A DNA stretch of 47,906 nt from Flavobacteriaceae bacterium. Its GTDB lineage: Bacteria > Bacteroidota > Bacteroidia > Flavobacteriales > Weeksellaceae. The notes under the pieces were generated by a model. The model worked only from the letters and a program-made list of their open reading frames with translations. It was not told the DNA's origin and made no database searches. This document shows, in pieces, positions 30,205 through 38,672 of the stretch. The DNA is taken from the NCBI GenBank assembly GCA_031277475.1, contig JAITMJ010000059.1, positions 1-47,906 of the forward strand, in the 5' to 3' direction. Made by a program: the position numbers and the translations under genes. Within the stretch, counting starts at the first letter, position 1. Each line of letters opens with the position of its first letter.

Positions 30205-33200
30205 ATGAAAAATCTAAAAAAAATCATCCTTTCCACTCTCGTTTTTGCGGGCATTTCCACAATTTCCGCCCAAAATTATTACGAGCAACAATGGAAAAAA
30301 GTAGAAGAAAATTATCAAAAAGGCATTTATAAAAACAATTTGCCCATCATTTTAGAAATTCAAAATCAAGCGATGAAAGATAAAAATACGGTTCAAATCA
30401 TCAAATCTCTGAAAGCGGAATTTAGCATTGTGAAACAAACGCAAGACGATACGCAAAACAACGCCGCTTCAGAATTTTTCGCGAAATTAAAACCGATTGA
30501 AACTCAGTTTAAACCCGAAGATCAACGCTTTTATAAAACGCTTCTCGGTTTGTTTTTCAGCGAATATTATAATAATAATTCTTGGAAAATCAATCAGCAA
30601 ACGGGTATTGACCAAAATAACTCCCTCTCCTTTGGAGAGGGTTGGGGTGAGGATATCGAAACGTGGAGCAAACTCGATTTTAAAAATTTTCTCTCCAAAA
30701 ATTTCGAGGAACTTTTAGCGATGAATTCGGAACTGAAAAATATCCCGCTGGAAAATTACGAAGACATTTTTGAAACCGCCGAAAACTTCGATTATTTCCC
30801 GACTCTCGCAGATTGGAACGCCAACAATTACATCAGTTTTTTACAAGATTCTCGGCTGTTTACGCCAAACGAATTGGAGGAAAATCGCGAAAAAATAATC
30901 GCCGCTTTTGATGATGAAATCGCTTCCAATTCGGGAAATCCAAAACTTTATTTCCAACATCAAAAAATCAATTATGTTTATGCGTATAACGAAAGGTTTG
31001 AACATTTGGAAAAATTGGTGGAAAATGCAGATACAGACGGAGATTACAAGGTTTTAATCATCGCCGATATGATGAATATTTTGCGGCAAAAAGAGGATTT
31101 TAAATCGGCTTTGGTTTGGGCAAATAATGCCAAAGAACAATACCCGAAATCGCCGTTCATCAACAATATTATAAATATTGAAAGCGAAATTAAAAATCCG
31201 AATTTGAACCTTTTTTACGAAACGCAAACACAAACCAAAAAGCCGATTCACATTGTGGTAGAAAGCAAAAATGTGGAAAATTTCTCACTGAATATTTATG
31301 AAATGAAGGACGATATTTCGGGATTTTTAAAATACGCCTACGAATACCAAACGCCTTTTGCTTCTGTGAAAAAAACTTTGGTAAAAAAGGAAAATTTTGC
31401 CGTCAATTTTCCGAAAGATTATAAAAAACATAAAACTTCGTTGGAAATTCAGCCGCTTCCGGCGGGGATTTATCTCGCGGAAATACTTGTGGAGAACGGC
31501 GTTCAAGAAACGTTTTATTTCATCGTAGGAAATTCAAAAATTATTTATCAAACCAAATCAAACCAAAAAAATGCCGATGTTTTCAAACTCGTGAACAACG
31601 AAAACGGAAAACCGATTGCCTCCGAAAATCTGCAAATCACGGAATATATTCGCGGCGAAAATATTGCCGTAACTTCCGCAAAAACCGATGCCAAAGGCGT
31701 TTTTAAATTTTCGGATTCAAAAAACGATAATTATTATCGGCGGCTTTTTCTCGTGAAAAATTCGGCGAACGATTATAATTTAATATATGTTGACGATTAC
31801 GATTATAACTACGAAACCGAGAAATTTAATGCCCAAATATTCACAGACCGAGCGATCTACAGACCCGGACAAACGGTTTATTTTAAAGTGATAAACACAA
31901 AAATTGTAAACGGAAAAGAAGTGGTGAATCCGAAATTTAAACAAGAAATTTCTTTGATTGATGCGAATTATCAGGAAATTGCTACGCAAAAATTTGTAAC
32001 CAACGAGTTCGGTTCTTACAACGGAAGTTTCGTTTTGCCGAAAGGAAAATTGAACGGTCAATTTTCGCTGGAAATTGATGACGACGAGGGAACTTCCGGC
32101 GAAAAATATTTTCAAGTGGAAGAATACAAACGCCCGACTTTTGAAGTGGAATTTGAAAAAATAAAAAGCGAATACAAATACGGACAAACCATTGAATTGA
32201 AAGGAAAAGCCGCGATGTTTTCGGGAGTTCCGCTCGGAAATTCTACGGTGAATTATGAAATTAAAAAACAAAATATTCGCTGGAAATATTTTTGGTGGTA
32301 TCCGCCGACTTACGATAATGAAAACTCGATTTTGGGAAGCGTGCAAACCGACGAAAAAGGCGAATTTACCATAAAAATAGATTTGCAAAAAGATGAAAAA
32401 TCCGAAGGAATTTTGGTGGACAATTATTCCATAAACGCTTCAGTTACAGACATTAACGGCGAAACGCAATCGGCGGAGGAAAATGTGGTGGTGTCGTCGG
32501 TTTCGCATTACATCGAAGCGGAAAAAATCGGAAATGCGTTTGCAGACGAAAGCGTGAAACTGAAAGTAGAAACCAAAAACTACAGCGGCGAAACCTTACA
32601 AAAACCTTACAACGTAAAACTCTCCAAATTGGAAGAACCAAACCGCATTTTCAGAAACAATTTTCAGCGACAAATTCAGGATTTCCCGAGCCTTTCAAAA
32701 GAGGAATTTATACAAAAATTTCCGCACGATAAATTCGATGAAAATGATGAACAAAAAAATTGGAAAATTCAAGACACAAGAATCAAGACACAAGAACCAA
32801 GACAACCATCAACCGACAAAAATGTCACACTGAGCGAAGTCGAAGTGCAACAACCAATAACCAACAACCAACAACCAACAACCGACAACCAACTCGATTT
32901 AGGAAAATTATCTGCCGGAACTTACAAATTGGAATTATTCAATATTGAAGGGAAAGACACCATAAAAACCGAGCAATATTTCGGAGTTTGGGACAAAAAT
33001 GCTTTGGGAAATTCCGGGCATCCGTTTTTAAAATGGGTTACAAACGCGAAAAAAATTGTACGCGGCGAGAACATAAAAATTTTCGTGTATTCCGCAGTTC
33101 CGGACGCTTTGTTGAATATTTTTACACAAAACGGCGATGGAAACACGATTACGGAAACCAAAAAATTAAACCGCGGCATTTTAGAATACGAAATACAAGT

Positions 33201-36165
33201 TCCGAAAGATGAAAATATTTCGAGTTTAAACGTTCAGTTTCAGTTGGTTGCGTTTAATGATGTGCAAACCGAAACCGTGAACCTTCCGATTGAAAACAGC
33301 CAAAATTTAAAAATAGAAACCGTAACATTTAGAGATAAATTGCAACCCGCGACAAAAGAAAAATGGACGGTAAAAATTTCCGGAAAAGACGGTGCGAAAG
33401 TCTCTGCCGAAGTTTTGGCGAATATGTATGATAAATCTTTAGACCAATTTGCGGCGAATACTTTTTCTTGGCAAGGCTTGCCTTTGGACCGAAATATTTT
33501 TTCGGATTACAAGATTTATAAAAATTTGGACACCAGATATTATTACAAACGCTATCAATATTTGGCAAATTCTAATGTTTCAGTTCCGAATTTTAATTGG
33601 TTTGATGGCAGAATTTATGATAAAAGAAATCAGGTTTATCCAATGTCGGCTTATGCTACAGATTCGGCTTCTGTGGAGTATGAATCTGTCGAACAGGTTG
33701 TAATGACCGGCGGTTTAGGAATACAACGAGAAAATGCTCCGGCTGCTCCAATGGAAATGGCTTTACAAGGTCGAGTCGCAGGTTTAGCAATAAATTTTGC
33801 CGGCGGAAAAGCGGAAATGTCCGAACCGATAAATTTAGAAAACATAAAAATCCGCCAAAACCTAAACGAAACCGCATTTTTTTACCCGAATTTACTCACC
33901 GATAAAGACGGAAATGTGTCTTTTGAATTTACTTCGCCGGAAGCACTCACCGCTTGGAAATTGATGTTTTTGGCTCACACGAAAGATGCGCAGGCAGGGG
34001 TTTTGGAGAAGGAAGTCATCACGCAAAAAGAATTTTCCGTAACCCCGAATTATCCCAGATTTTTACGCGAAGGAGACGAAATCCGTTTGCAAACCAAAAT
34101 TTCATCTTTGCTCGATAAAAAATTAAACGGAACGGCACAACTGCAAATTTTAGACGCGTTCACGGAAGAAGATATTTCCGCGAAATTTAACTTAAACGAA
34201 ATTCAAAAACAATTTTCCGTAAACGAAAACTCAAGTACAGCAACCGATTGGACGGTGAAAGTTCCGAACGGCGTTTCATCAATCATCATAAAAATCGTGG
34301 CAAAAGCGGGAGATTTTTCAGACGGCGAACAAAAAGCGATTGCCATTTTGCCGAATCGAATGTTGGTTACGGATGCCGTCCCGATTTTCGTGAAAGAAGG
34401 ACAAACGAAAACTTTTGTTTTGGAAAATCTGAAAAATGCCAATTCTACGACTATTTCCAATGTTTCCAACACGTTGGAACTCACCACAAATCCGATTTGG
34501 GAAATTATGTTTGCGCTCCCGAGTTTGAAAAACGATGTTAATAATTCCGCCGATGTGGTCTTTAATAAATGGTTTGCGGATGTTTTGGCGGCTGAAATTT
34601 TTAAAGCAAATCCGAAACTGAAAACCGTTTTTGATGAATATCAAACGAAAGGTTTGCTGACTTCCAATCTTGAAAAAAATCAGGAGTTGAAACAACTTTT
34701 GCTCGAAGAAACGCCTTGGGTTTTGGACAGCAAAAATGAGGAAGAACAAATGCAAAAACTCGCGCGATTGTTCGATGCAAACACGATGAGAAACGCCATC
34801 CAAAGCGATTGGAGCGACCTCGTGAAATTGCAAAATTCGGACGGCGGTTTCAGTTGGTATTCCGGCTATCCGAGTTCGTATTGCACGTCGGTTTACATTT
34901 TGAAAAATCTCGGAAAAATGAATCTTTGGCTGAAAGACAACATTAAAGATTATCAAATCGAGGAACAGAAAACTATGGTTTCAAAACTCGTGAATTATAT
35001 TGATAATGAGGTAAATAAGTATTGGCGAACCGATGATGATTTCTGGACGAATTTTGTTTTGGATTACCTTGACACGCGAAATTATTGGGAAAAACAATTT
35101 CCGCTAAAAGACAAAGGCGCAACTTTGAAAACGCAAATCATTGCCAAAGCGAAAAAAGCGGACATCACAGATTTTACGTTTTTCGGATTGCATCGCGCGG
35201 CGTTGCTGTTCGATGATTACGGCGTGAAAGACGTTTCCAAAAAATTGATGACGTATTTAAAAGAAACTTCCACAGAATCCGAAACCCAAGGCGTTTATTG
35301 GAAACAAAACTTGAACGATTGGGGCTGGTATTCCTCCAAAACCGTGAATCACGCGGGTGCTTTGGAAGCGTTTCAAAAACTTTCGCCGAGCGATATTAAT
35401 TTTATTGAAGAGATGAAAATTTGGCTCATCACGCAAAAAGAAGTCAATTTTTGGGGAAGTTCGCGCGGCACCGCCGAAGTGATTTTCACGATTTTAAATT
35501 CCGGAAAATCTTGGACTTCCGCCGAATCCGACAAAGCGGAAATTTTGTGGGGAAATCCTCCCCTCTCCTTTGGAGAGGGGTCGGGGGTGAGGACGACGGG
35601 TTACATTAAACAAAGCATTAATTCTAATGAAATTGATAAAAATCTCGCGACCGTTTCCATAAAAAAAGAAAGTGCCGGAATTGTTCAGGGCGGTTTGTTT
35701 TGGCAATATTATGAAGATTTGGACAAAATAAAATCATCGGAAAATTATGTTTCGATTACGAAAGAACTGTACCGAAAAATAAAAACCGAAAACGGCGAAG
35801 AATTGCAGAAAATTACGGAAAATTCTCCGCTGAAAATCGGCGATAAAGTAAGCGTACGAATGATTTTGAACACCGACAGAAATATGGAATTCATCCACCT
35901 GAAAGATATGCGCGCCGCAGGTTTTGAACCTTTGGACGTGATTTCAAAATACCAATGGAAAAATTCTTTAGGCTATTATCAAAGCACAAAAGATGCCTCC
36001 ACGAATTTCTACATCCAATATTTGCCGAAAGGAAAATATGTGTTCGAGTACGATTATATTTGCAACGCCGCCGGAACTTTCAGCAACGGAATCACCACTT
36101 TGCAAAATTATTACGCGCCGCAAATGAACGCCCACACTAACGGAACGAAAGTGGAAATTGAGTGA
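30205..36165 (+). CDS. Alpha-2-macroglobulin family protein (1986 aa)
   Basis: A signal peptide (MKNLKKIILSTLVFAGISTISAQ) leads into a giant envelope protein. An MG2 domain is marked by FTDRAIYRPGQTVYFKV (about residue 545). The A2M domain has FYPNLLTDKDGNVSFEF and SPEALTAWKLMFLAHT (about 1230). An alpha-helical thioester-type domain follows (NSDGGFSWYSGYPSSYCTS, about 1545) but lacks the CGEQ thioester. Such proteins are thought to trap proteases or guard the envelope. Three stretches look like intergenic repeats read in frame: about residues 140-150, 853-897 and 1785-1797. Near 1155-1195 a SusC-like phrase (GLGIQRE, then ALQGRVAGLAI) is inserted. Despite the insertions the frame is intact. 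No partner gene adjoins it. Confidence 0.9.
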   Translation: MKNLKKIILSTLVFAGISTISAQNYYEQQWKKVEENYQKGIYKNNLPIILEIQNQAMKDKNTVQIIKSLKAEFSIVKQTQDDTQNNAASEFFAKLKPIETQFKPEDQRFYKTLLGLFFSEYYNNNSWKINQQTGIDQNNSLSFGEGWGEDIETWSKLDFKNFLSKNFEELLAMNSELKNIPLENYEDIFETAENFDYFPTLADWNANNYISFLQDSRLFTPNELEENREKIIAAFDDEIASNSGNPKLYFQHQKINYVYAYNERFEHLEKLVENADTDGDYKVLIIADMMNILRQKEDFKSALVWANNAKEQYPKSPFINNIINIESEIKNPNLNLFYETQTQTKKPIHIVVESKNVENFSLNIYEMKDDISGFLKYAYEYQTPFASVKKTLVKKENFAVNFPKDYKKHKTSLEIQPLPAGIYLAEILVENGVQETFYFIVGNSKIIYQTKSNQKNADVFKLVNNENGKPIASENLQITEYIRGENIAVTSAKTDAKGVFKFSDSKNDNYYRRLFLVKNSANDYNLIYVDDYDYNYETEKFNAQIFTDRAIYRPGQTVYFKVINTKIVNGKEVVNPKFKQEISLIDANYQEIATQKFVTNEFGSYNGSFVLPKGKLNGQFSLEIDDDEGTSGEKYFQVEEYKRPTFEVEFEKIKSEYKYGQTIELKGKAAMFSGVPLGNSTVNYEIKKQNIRWKYFWWYPPTYDNENSILGSVQTDEKGEFTIKIDLQKDEKSEGILVDNYSINASVTDINGETQSAEENVVVSSVSHYIEAEKIGNAFADESVKLKVETKNYSGETLQKPYNVKLSKLEEPNRIFRNNFQRQIQDFPSLSKEEFIQKFPHDKFDENDEQKNWKIQDTRIKTQEPRQPSTDKNVTLSEVEVQQPITNNQQPTTDNQLDLGKLSAGTYKLELFNIEGKDTIKTEQYFGVWDKNALGNSGHPFLKWVTNAKKIVRGENIKIFVYSAVPDALLNIFTQNGDGNTITETKKLNRGILEYEIQVPKDENISSLNVQFQLVAFNDVQTETVNLPIENSQNLKIETVTFRDKLQPATKEKWTVKISGKDGAKVSAEVLANMYDKSLDQFAANTFSWQGLPLDRNIFSDYKIYKNLDTRYYYKRYQYLANSNVSVPNFNWFDGRIYDKRNQVYPMSAYATDSASVEYESVEQVVMTGGLGIQRENAPAAPMEMALQGRVAGLAINFAGGKAEMSEPINLENIKIRQNLNETAFFYPNLLTDKDGNVSFEFTSPEALTAWKLMFLAHTKDAQAGVLEKEVITQKEFSVTPNYPRFLREGDEIRLQTKISSLLDKKLNGTAQLQILDAFTEEDISAKFNLNEIQKQFSVNENSSTATDWTVKVPNGVSSIIIKIVAKAGDFSDGEQKAIAILPNRMLVTDAVPIFVKEGQTKTFVLENLKNANSTTISNVSNTLELTTNPIWEIMFALPSLKNDVNNSADVVFNKWFADVLAAEIFKANPKLKTVFDEYQTKGLLTSNLEKNQELKQLLLEETPWVLDSKNEEEQMQKLARLFDANTMRNAIQSDWSDLVKLQNSDGGFSWYSGYPSSYCTSVYILKNLGKMNLWLKDNIKDYQIEEQKTMVSKLVNYIDNEVNKYWRTDDDFWTNFVLDYLDTRNYWEKQFPLKDKGATLKTQIIAKAKKADITDFTFFGLHRAALLFDDYGVKDVSKKLMTYLKETSTESETQGVYWKQNLNDWGWYSSKTVNHAGALEAFQKLSPSDINFIEEMKIWLITQKEVNFWGSSRGTAEVIFTILNSGKSWTSAESDKAEILWGNPPLSFGEGSGVRTTGYIKQSINSNEIDKNLATVSIKKESAGIVQGGLFWQYYEDLDKIKSSENYVSITKELYRKIKTENGEELQKITENSPLKIGDKVSVRMILNTDRNMEFIHLKDMRAAGFEPLDVISKYQWKNSLGYYQSTKDASTNFYIQYLPKGKYVFEYDYICNAAGTFSNGITTLQNYYAPQMNAHTNGTKVEIE
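30621..30653 (+). repeat. In-frame palindromic repeat in the A2M gene, copy 1
   Basis: CCCTCTCCTTTGGAGAGGG (30623-30641) with the tail TTGGGGTGAGGA. It is translated as SLSFGEGWGED near residue 143. Confidence 0.8.
32765..32897 (+). repeat. In-frame low-complexity repeat block in the A2M gene
   Basis: The block comprises CAAGACACAAGAATC-type units, then GTCACACTGAGCGAAGTCG (32823-32841) and tandem CAACAACCAA units. The middle part matches the GTCACACTGAGCCTATCGAA sequence found between genes at 47254. In the protein it gives a low-complexity stretch rich in Q, T, N and P (residues about 853-897). Confidence 0.7.
35558..35593 (+). repeat. In-frame palindromic repeat in the A2M gene, copy 2
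   Basis: Core CCCTCTCCTTTGGAGAGGG (35561-35579) followed by TCGGGGGTGAGGA. It is translated as PPLSFGEGSGVR, the same frame and orientation as copy 1. Confidence 0.8.
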
Positions 36166-36231
36166 GGTGCGAGGTGCGGGGTGCGAGATGCGAGTTTCGG
36201 GGTGCGAGTTGCGGGGTTCGGGGTTCGGGGT
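36166..36231. repeat. Degenerate GTGCGAGG/GTTCGGGG tandem repeat
   Basis: Directly after the A2M stop codon the sequence runs through about nine 7-9-nt units such as GTGCGAGGTGCGGGGTGCGAG and GTTCGGGGTTCGGGG (broken here into parts). It is far richer in G than its surroundings and was not found elsewhere in the window. Confidence 0.65.
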
Positions 36232-36394
36232 TTTTTACTTGGCTCTTTTTACTTTTTCCTTGGCTCTTGGTTTTTTTGCGGTATATCACGCTGAGTTTCG
36301 TTCTGAAAAACGGGAAAATGTTGAGAAGGTTACGAGATTTTTGGAAAAAACATTAAAATACATTTTTGTATAACCTTAAAAATATTAACAAAAC

Positions 36395-36886
36395 ATGAAA
36401 AAAAATATTTTAATTCTGATTATTTTTCTCCTTTGGGGAACAGGAGGATTTTTCTCGCAAATGCCCGATATTTCTAATGTTTGGCTTAATCATCACAAAC
36501 CTTACGCCGGAACCATTGAAAATAAAAACGATTCGGAAATTCTGAAAATCAACATTGATATTTCGGAGCAAAACCAAAAAAACGATCAGGAATATTTTAT
36601 TTCCGGAACGTCCGAAGTTCAAAATACGATTTCCAATTTTGAAGGTTCCATAAAAATCACGAAATACAAAAACGGCAAAAAACAAAATAGCGTTTTCGGC
36701 GAATACGAAATCGCTGAAGAACCCAAAGGAATGCACTCCGGAATGTTTACGGGAAAATTTGTTTACACTTTTACGTGGAATCCCAAAACCGAAAAAATAG
36801 AGAAACAATCCATAGAGTTCATCGGAACGTGGAAAAATTACGAAGGAAATTTGGTTTATAAAACGAATTGGAAAAACGGGGAATGA
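36395..36886 (+). CDS. Secreted hypothetical protein
   Basis: This 163-residue protein has a signal peptide (MKKNILILIIFLLWGTGGFFSQ). The mature part begins MPDISNVWLNHHKPYAGTIE and continues with beta-rich sequence: DQEYFISGTSEVQNTISNFEGSIKI, KGMHSGMFTGKFVYTFTWN and FIGTWKNYEGNLVYKTNW. The repeated small, charged and aromatic strands suggest a compact beta-sandwich or lipocalin-like fold. I recognise similar unnamed proteins in flavobacteria but no function. It lies 229 nt after the A2M gene and appears to be a single transcription unit. Confidence 0.7.
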   Translation: MKKNILILIIFLLWGTGGFFSQMPDISNVWLNHHKPYAGTIENKNDSEILKINIDISEQNQKNDQEYFISGTSEVQNTISNFEGSIKITKYKNGKKQNSVFGEYEIAEEPKGMHSGMFTGKFVYTFTWNPKTEKIEKQSIEFIGTWKNYEGNLVYKTNWKNGE

Positions 36887-36935
36887 GATAATTCTTAAAT
36901 CTATATTCTCAGCCGTCAATAGAGATTAAATTAGC

Positions 36936-36950
36936 CGGTTGCATCAACCG
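36936..36950. terminator. Small hairpin between the hypothetical and aminotransferase genes
   Basis: CGGTTG-CAT-CAACCG, a perfect 6-bp stem followed by TTATTT. It is a weak terminator candidate for the 36.4 kb gene. Confidence 0.35.
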
Positions 36951-37034
36951 TTATTTATAATTGGCAACCAATCTGTTAAGAAAGAATATGCTTATCCCTG
37001 ATAAAATTCTTATTTTTACGGAAACAATTTTTCT

Positions 37035-38168
37035 ATGAAAAAGATTCAAATGGTGGACTTGCAAAGTCAGTATTACAAAATAAAATCCGAAGTAGATAAT
37101 GCCGTGCTGAACGTGATGGATTCTGCGGCTTTCATCAACGGACCCGAAGTAAAATTTTTCCAAAATGAATTGGAACAATATCTCAACATCAAACACGTGA
37201 TTCCTTGCGCCAACGGAACCGATGCGTTGCAAATCGCTCTGATGGCATTGGATTTGAAAGAAGGCGATGAAATCATTACCGCAGATTTTACATTTGCCGC
37301 AACGGTGGAAGTGATTCATCTCTTGAAACTGAAAGCCGTTTTGGTGGATGTGGATTACGACACATTTACCATCAATCCCGAAAAAATAAAAGCCGCAATC
37401 ACCGATAAAACCAAAGCCATTATTCCGGTTCATCTGTTTGGGCAATGCGCAAATATGGAAGAAATCTTGAAAATTGCAAAGCAACATCATTTGTTCGTCG
37501 TGGAAGACAATGCGCAAGCCATCGGTGCGGATTTTTTGTTTTCGGACGGCGTTTCCAAAAAATCCGGAACGATGGGAACTCTCGGAACGACGTCTTTTTT
37601 CCCGTCTAAAAATCTCGGTTGCTACGGAGACGGTGGCGCGGTTTTTACCGATGATGACGCTTTGGCTCATCGTTTGAGAGGCATCGCCAATCACGGAATG
37701 TACGAAAGATATTATCACGATGAAGTGGGTGTAAATTCTCGGTTAGACAGTATTCAAGCGACAATTCTCAGAAAAAAACTTCCGCTTTTGGATTCCTACA
37801 ACGAGGCGAGAAGAAAAGTTGCCGATTATTATGACGAAGCATTTTCCGCCAATCCGAATATTTTAACACCGAAAAGAGCCGAAAATTCTACGCACGTTTT
37901 TCATCAATATACGTTGAGAATTTTGAACCGAAAACGCGATGAACTCCAGCAATTTCTCGCCGAAAAAGAAATTCCCGCGATGATTTATTATCCCGTTGCC
38001 TTGCGAAAACAAAAAGCCTATTTCCAAGAAAGCAACGATGCGGATTTCGCGAACACCGATAAACTTTTGACACAAGTAATTTCTCTTCCGATTCACACGG
38101 AATTAGACGAGGAGCAACTGAAATATATCACGGATGTGGTATTGGAATTTATGAGGGCAATGCTTTAA
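37035..38168 (+). CDS. DegT/DnrJ/EryC1/StrS family sugar aminotransferase
   Basis: This 377-residue PLP enzyme is related to WbpE/WlbC, which transfers an amino group to a nucleotide 3-keto sugar. Motifs are VPCANGTDALQIALMAL (here IPCANGTDALQ), TADFTFAATVEV, a VEDNAQAIGA aspartate loop, and the PLP lysine in FFPSKNLGCYGDGGA (about residue 195). SRLDSIQATILRKKL and the C-terminal SLPIHTEL are also typical. Such genes normally lie in O-antigen or capsule clusters; here no other sugar gene is adjacent, so the pathway partner must be elsewhere. It is convergent with the heme-binding protein gene and overlaps it by four bases. Confidence 0.93.
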   Translation: MKKIQMVDLQSQYYKIKSEVDNAVLNVMDSAAFINGPEVKFFQNELEQYLNIKHVIPCANGTDALQIALMALDLKEGDEIITADFTFAATVEVIHLLKLKAVLVDVDYDTFTINPEKIKAAITDKTKAIIPVHLFGQCANMEEILKIAKQHHLFVVEDNAQAIGADFLFSDGVSKKSGTMGTLGTTSFFPSKNLGCYGDGGAVFTDDDALAHRLRGIANHGMYERYYHDEVGVNSRLDSIQATILRKKLPLLDSYNEARRKVADYYDEAFSANPNILTPKRAENSTHVFHQYTLRILNRKRDELQQFLAEKEIPAMIYYPVALRKQKAYFQESNDADFANTDKLLTQVISLPIHTELDEEQLKYITDVVLEFMRAML

Positions 38169-38614
38169 AAATTTAAAATTTCTTCAAAATATTCTATCAA
38201 AAAATGGCGTTTCGCATTGGTGAGATTGGCTTTCGGATGATACGCGATATAGCCCGGAATCGGCATTGCTCTTTCTTTTAAAGTTTTAATACTATTTTTC
38301 AAAACTTCTTTTTTCACATCGCTGTCGTAAGTTCCGAATTCGGAAAAATTCAAATGTTCCCTGCCTTCGTTAATGTGATTTTTTATCGACCATGAAATCG
38401 GCGCAATGTAAGCGTATTTTGGATAAACGGTTTCGTTGGAATGGCAATCGTAGCATGCATTTCGGAGTATTACCGTTACTTTTTCCGGAGCATGATAAAT
38501 ATCTGTAAAATTTTCGGATTTTTTCACAGGTTTGTTTGTTCTGTCAATCGGAATGAATTGAATAACAACAATGATAACCAAACTCCACAAAACAATTTTT
38601 TTTAAATTAGACAT
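38165..38614 (-). CDS. Heme-binding domain protein (membrane-anchored, c-type)
   Basis: This 149-residue protein starts with one N-terminal membrane helix (LKKIVLWSLVIIVVIQFIPI) and has a periplasmic domain with a single CYDCH heme c attachment site (about residues 54-58), preceded by the conserved FTDIYHAPEKV. This is the Haem_bd (DUF1924-like) arrangement, with AMPIPGYIAYHPKANLTNAKR later. It could donate or accept electrons at the inner membrane. It is the last of three minus-strand envelope genes (serine hydrolase, Ig-like lipoprotein, this gene). A CCTTGAACCTTGAACCTTGAA repeat (in part) separates it from the lipoprotein gene. Confidence 0.85.
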   Translation of the reverse strand: MSNLKKIVLWSLVIIVVIQFIPIDRTNKPVKKSENFTDIYHAPEKVTVILRNACYDCHSNETVYPKYAYIAPISWSIKNHINEGREHLNFSEFGTYDSDVKKEVLKNSIKTLKERAMPIPGYIAYHPKANLTNAKRHFLIEYFEEILNF

Positions 38615-38672
38615 TGAGATTTGAGATTTTAAATTTTTGAACCTTGAACCTTGAACCTTGAATTTTTGAATC

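Noticed and set aside
31780-32388. A 202-codon open frame antisense to the A2M gene
   Set aside because: It overlaps the MG2 region of a well-supported gene and has phenylalanine-rich shadow composition with no recognisable domain.
36158-36373. Overlapping ORFs of 64-71 codons after the A2M gene
   Set aside because: They translate the G-rich tandem repeat and a hydrophobic AT-rich stretch, with a TTG start or a start inside the repeat.
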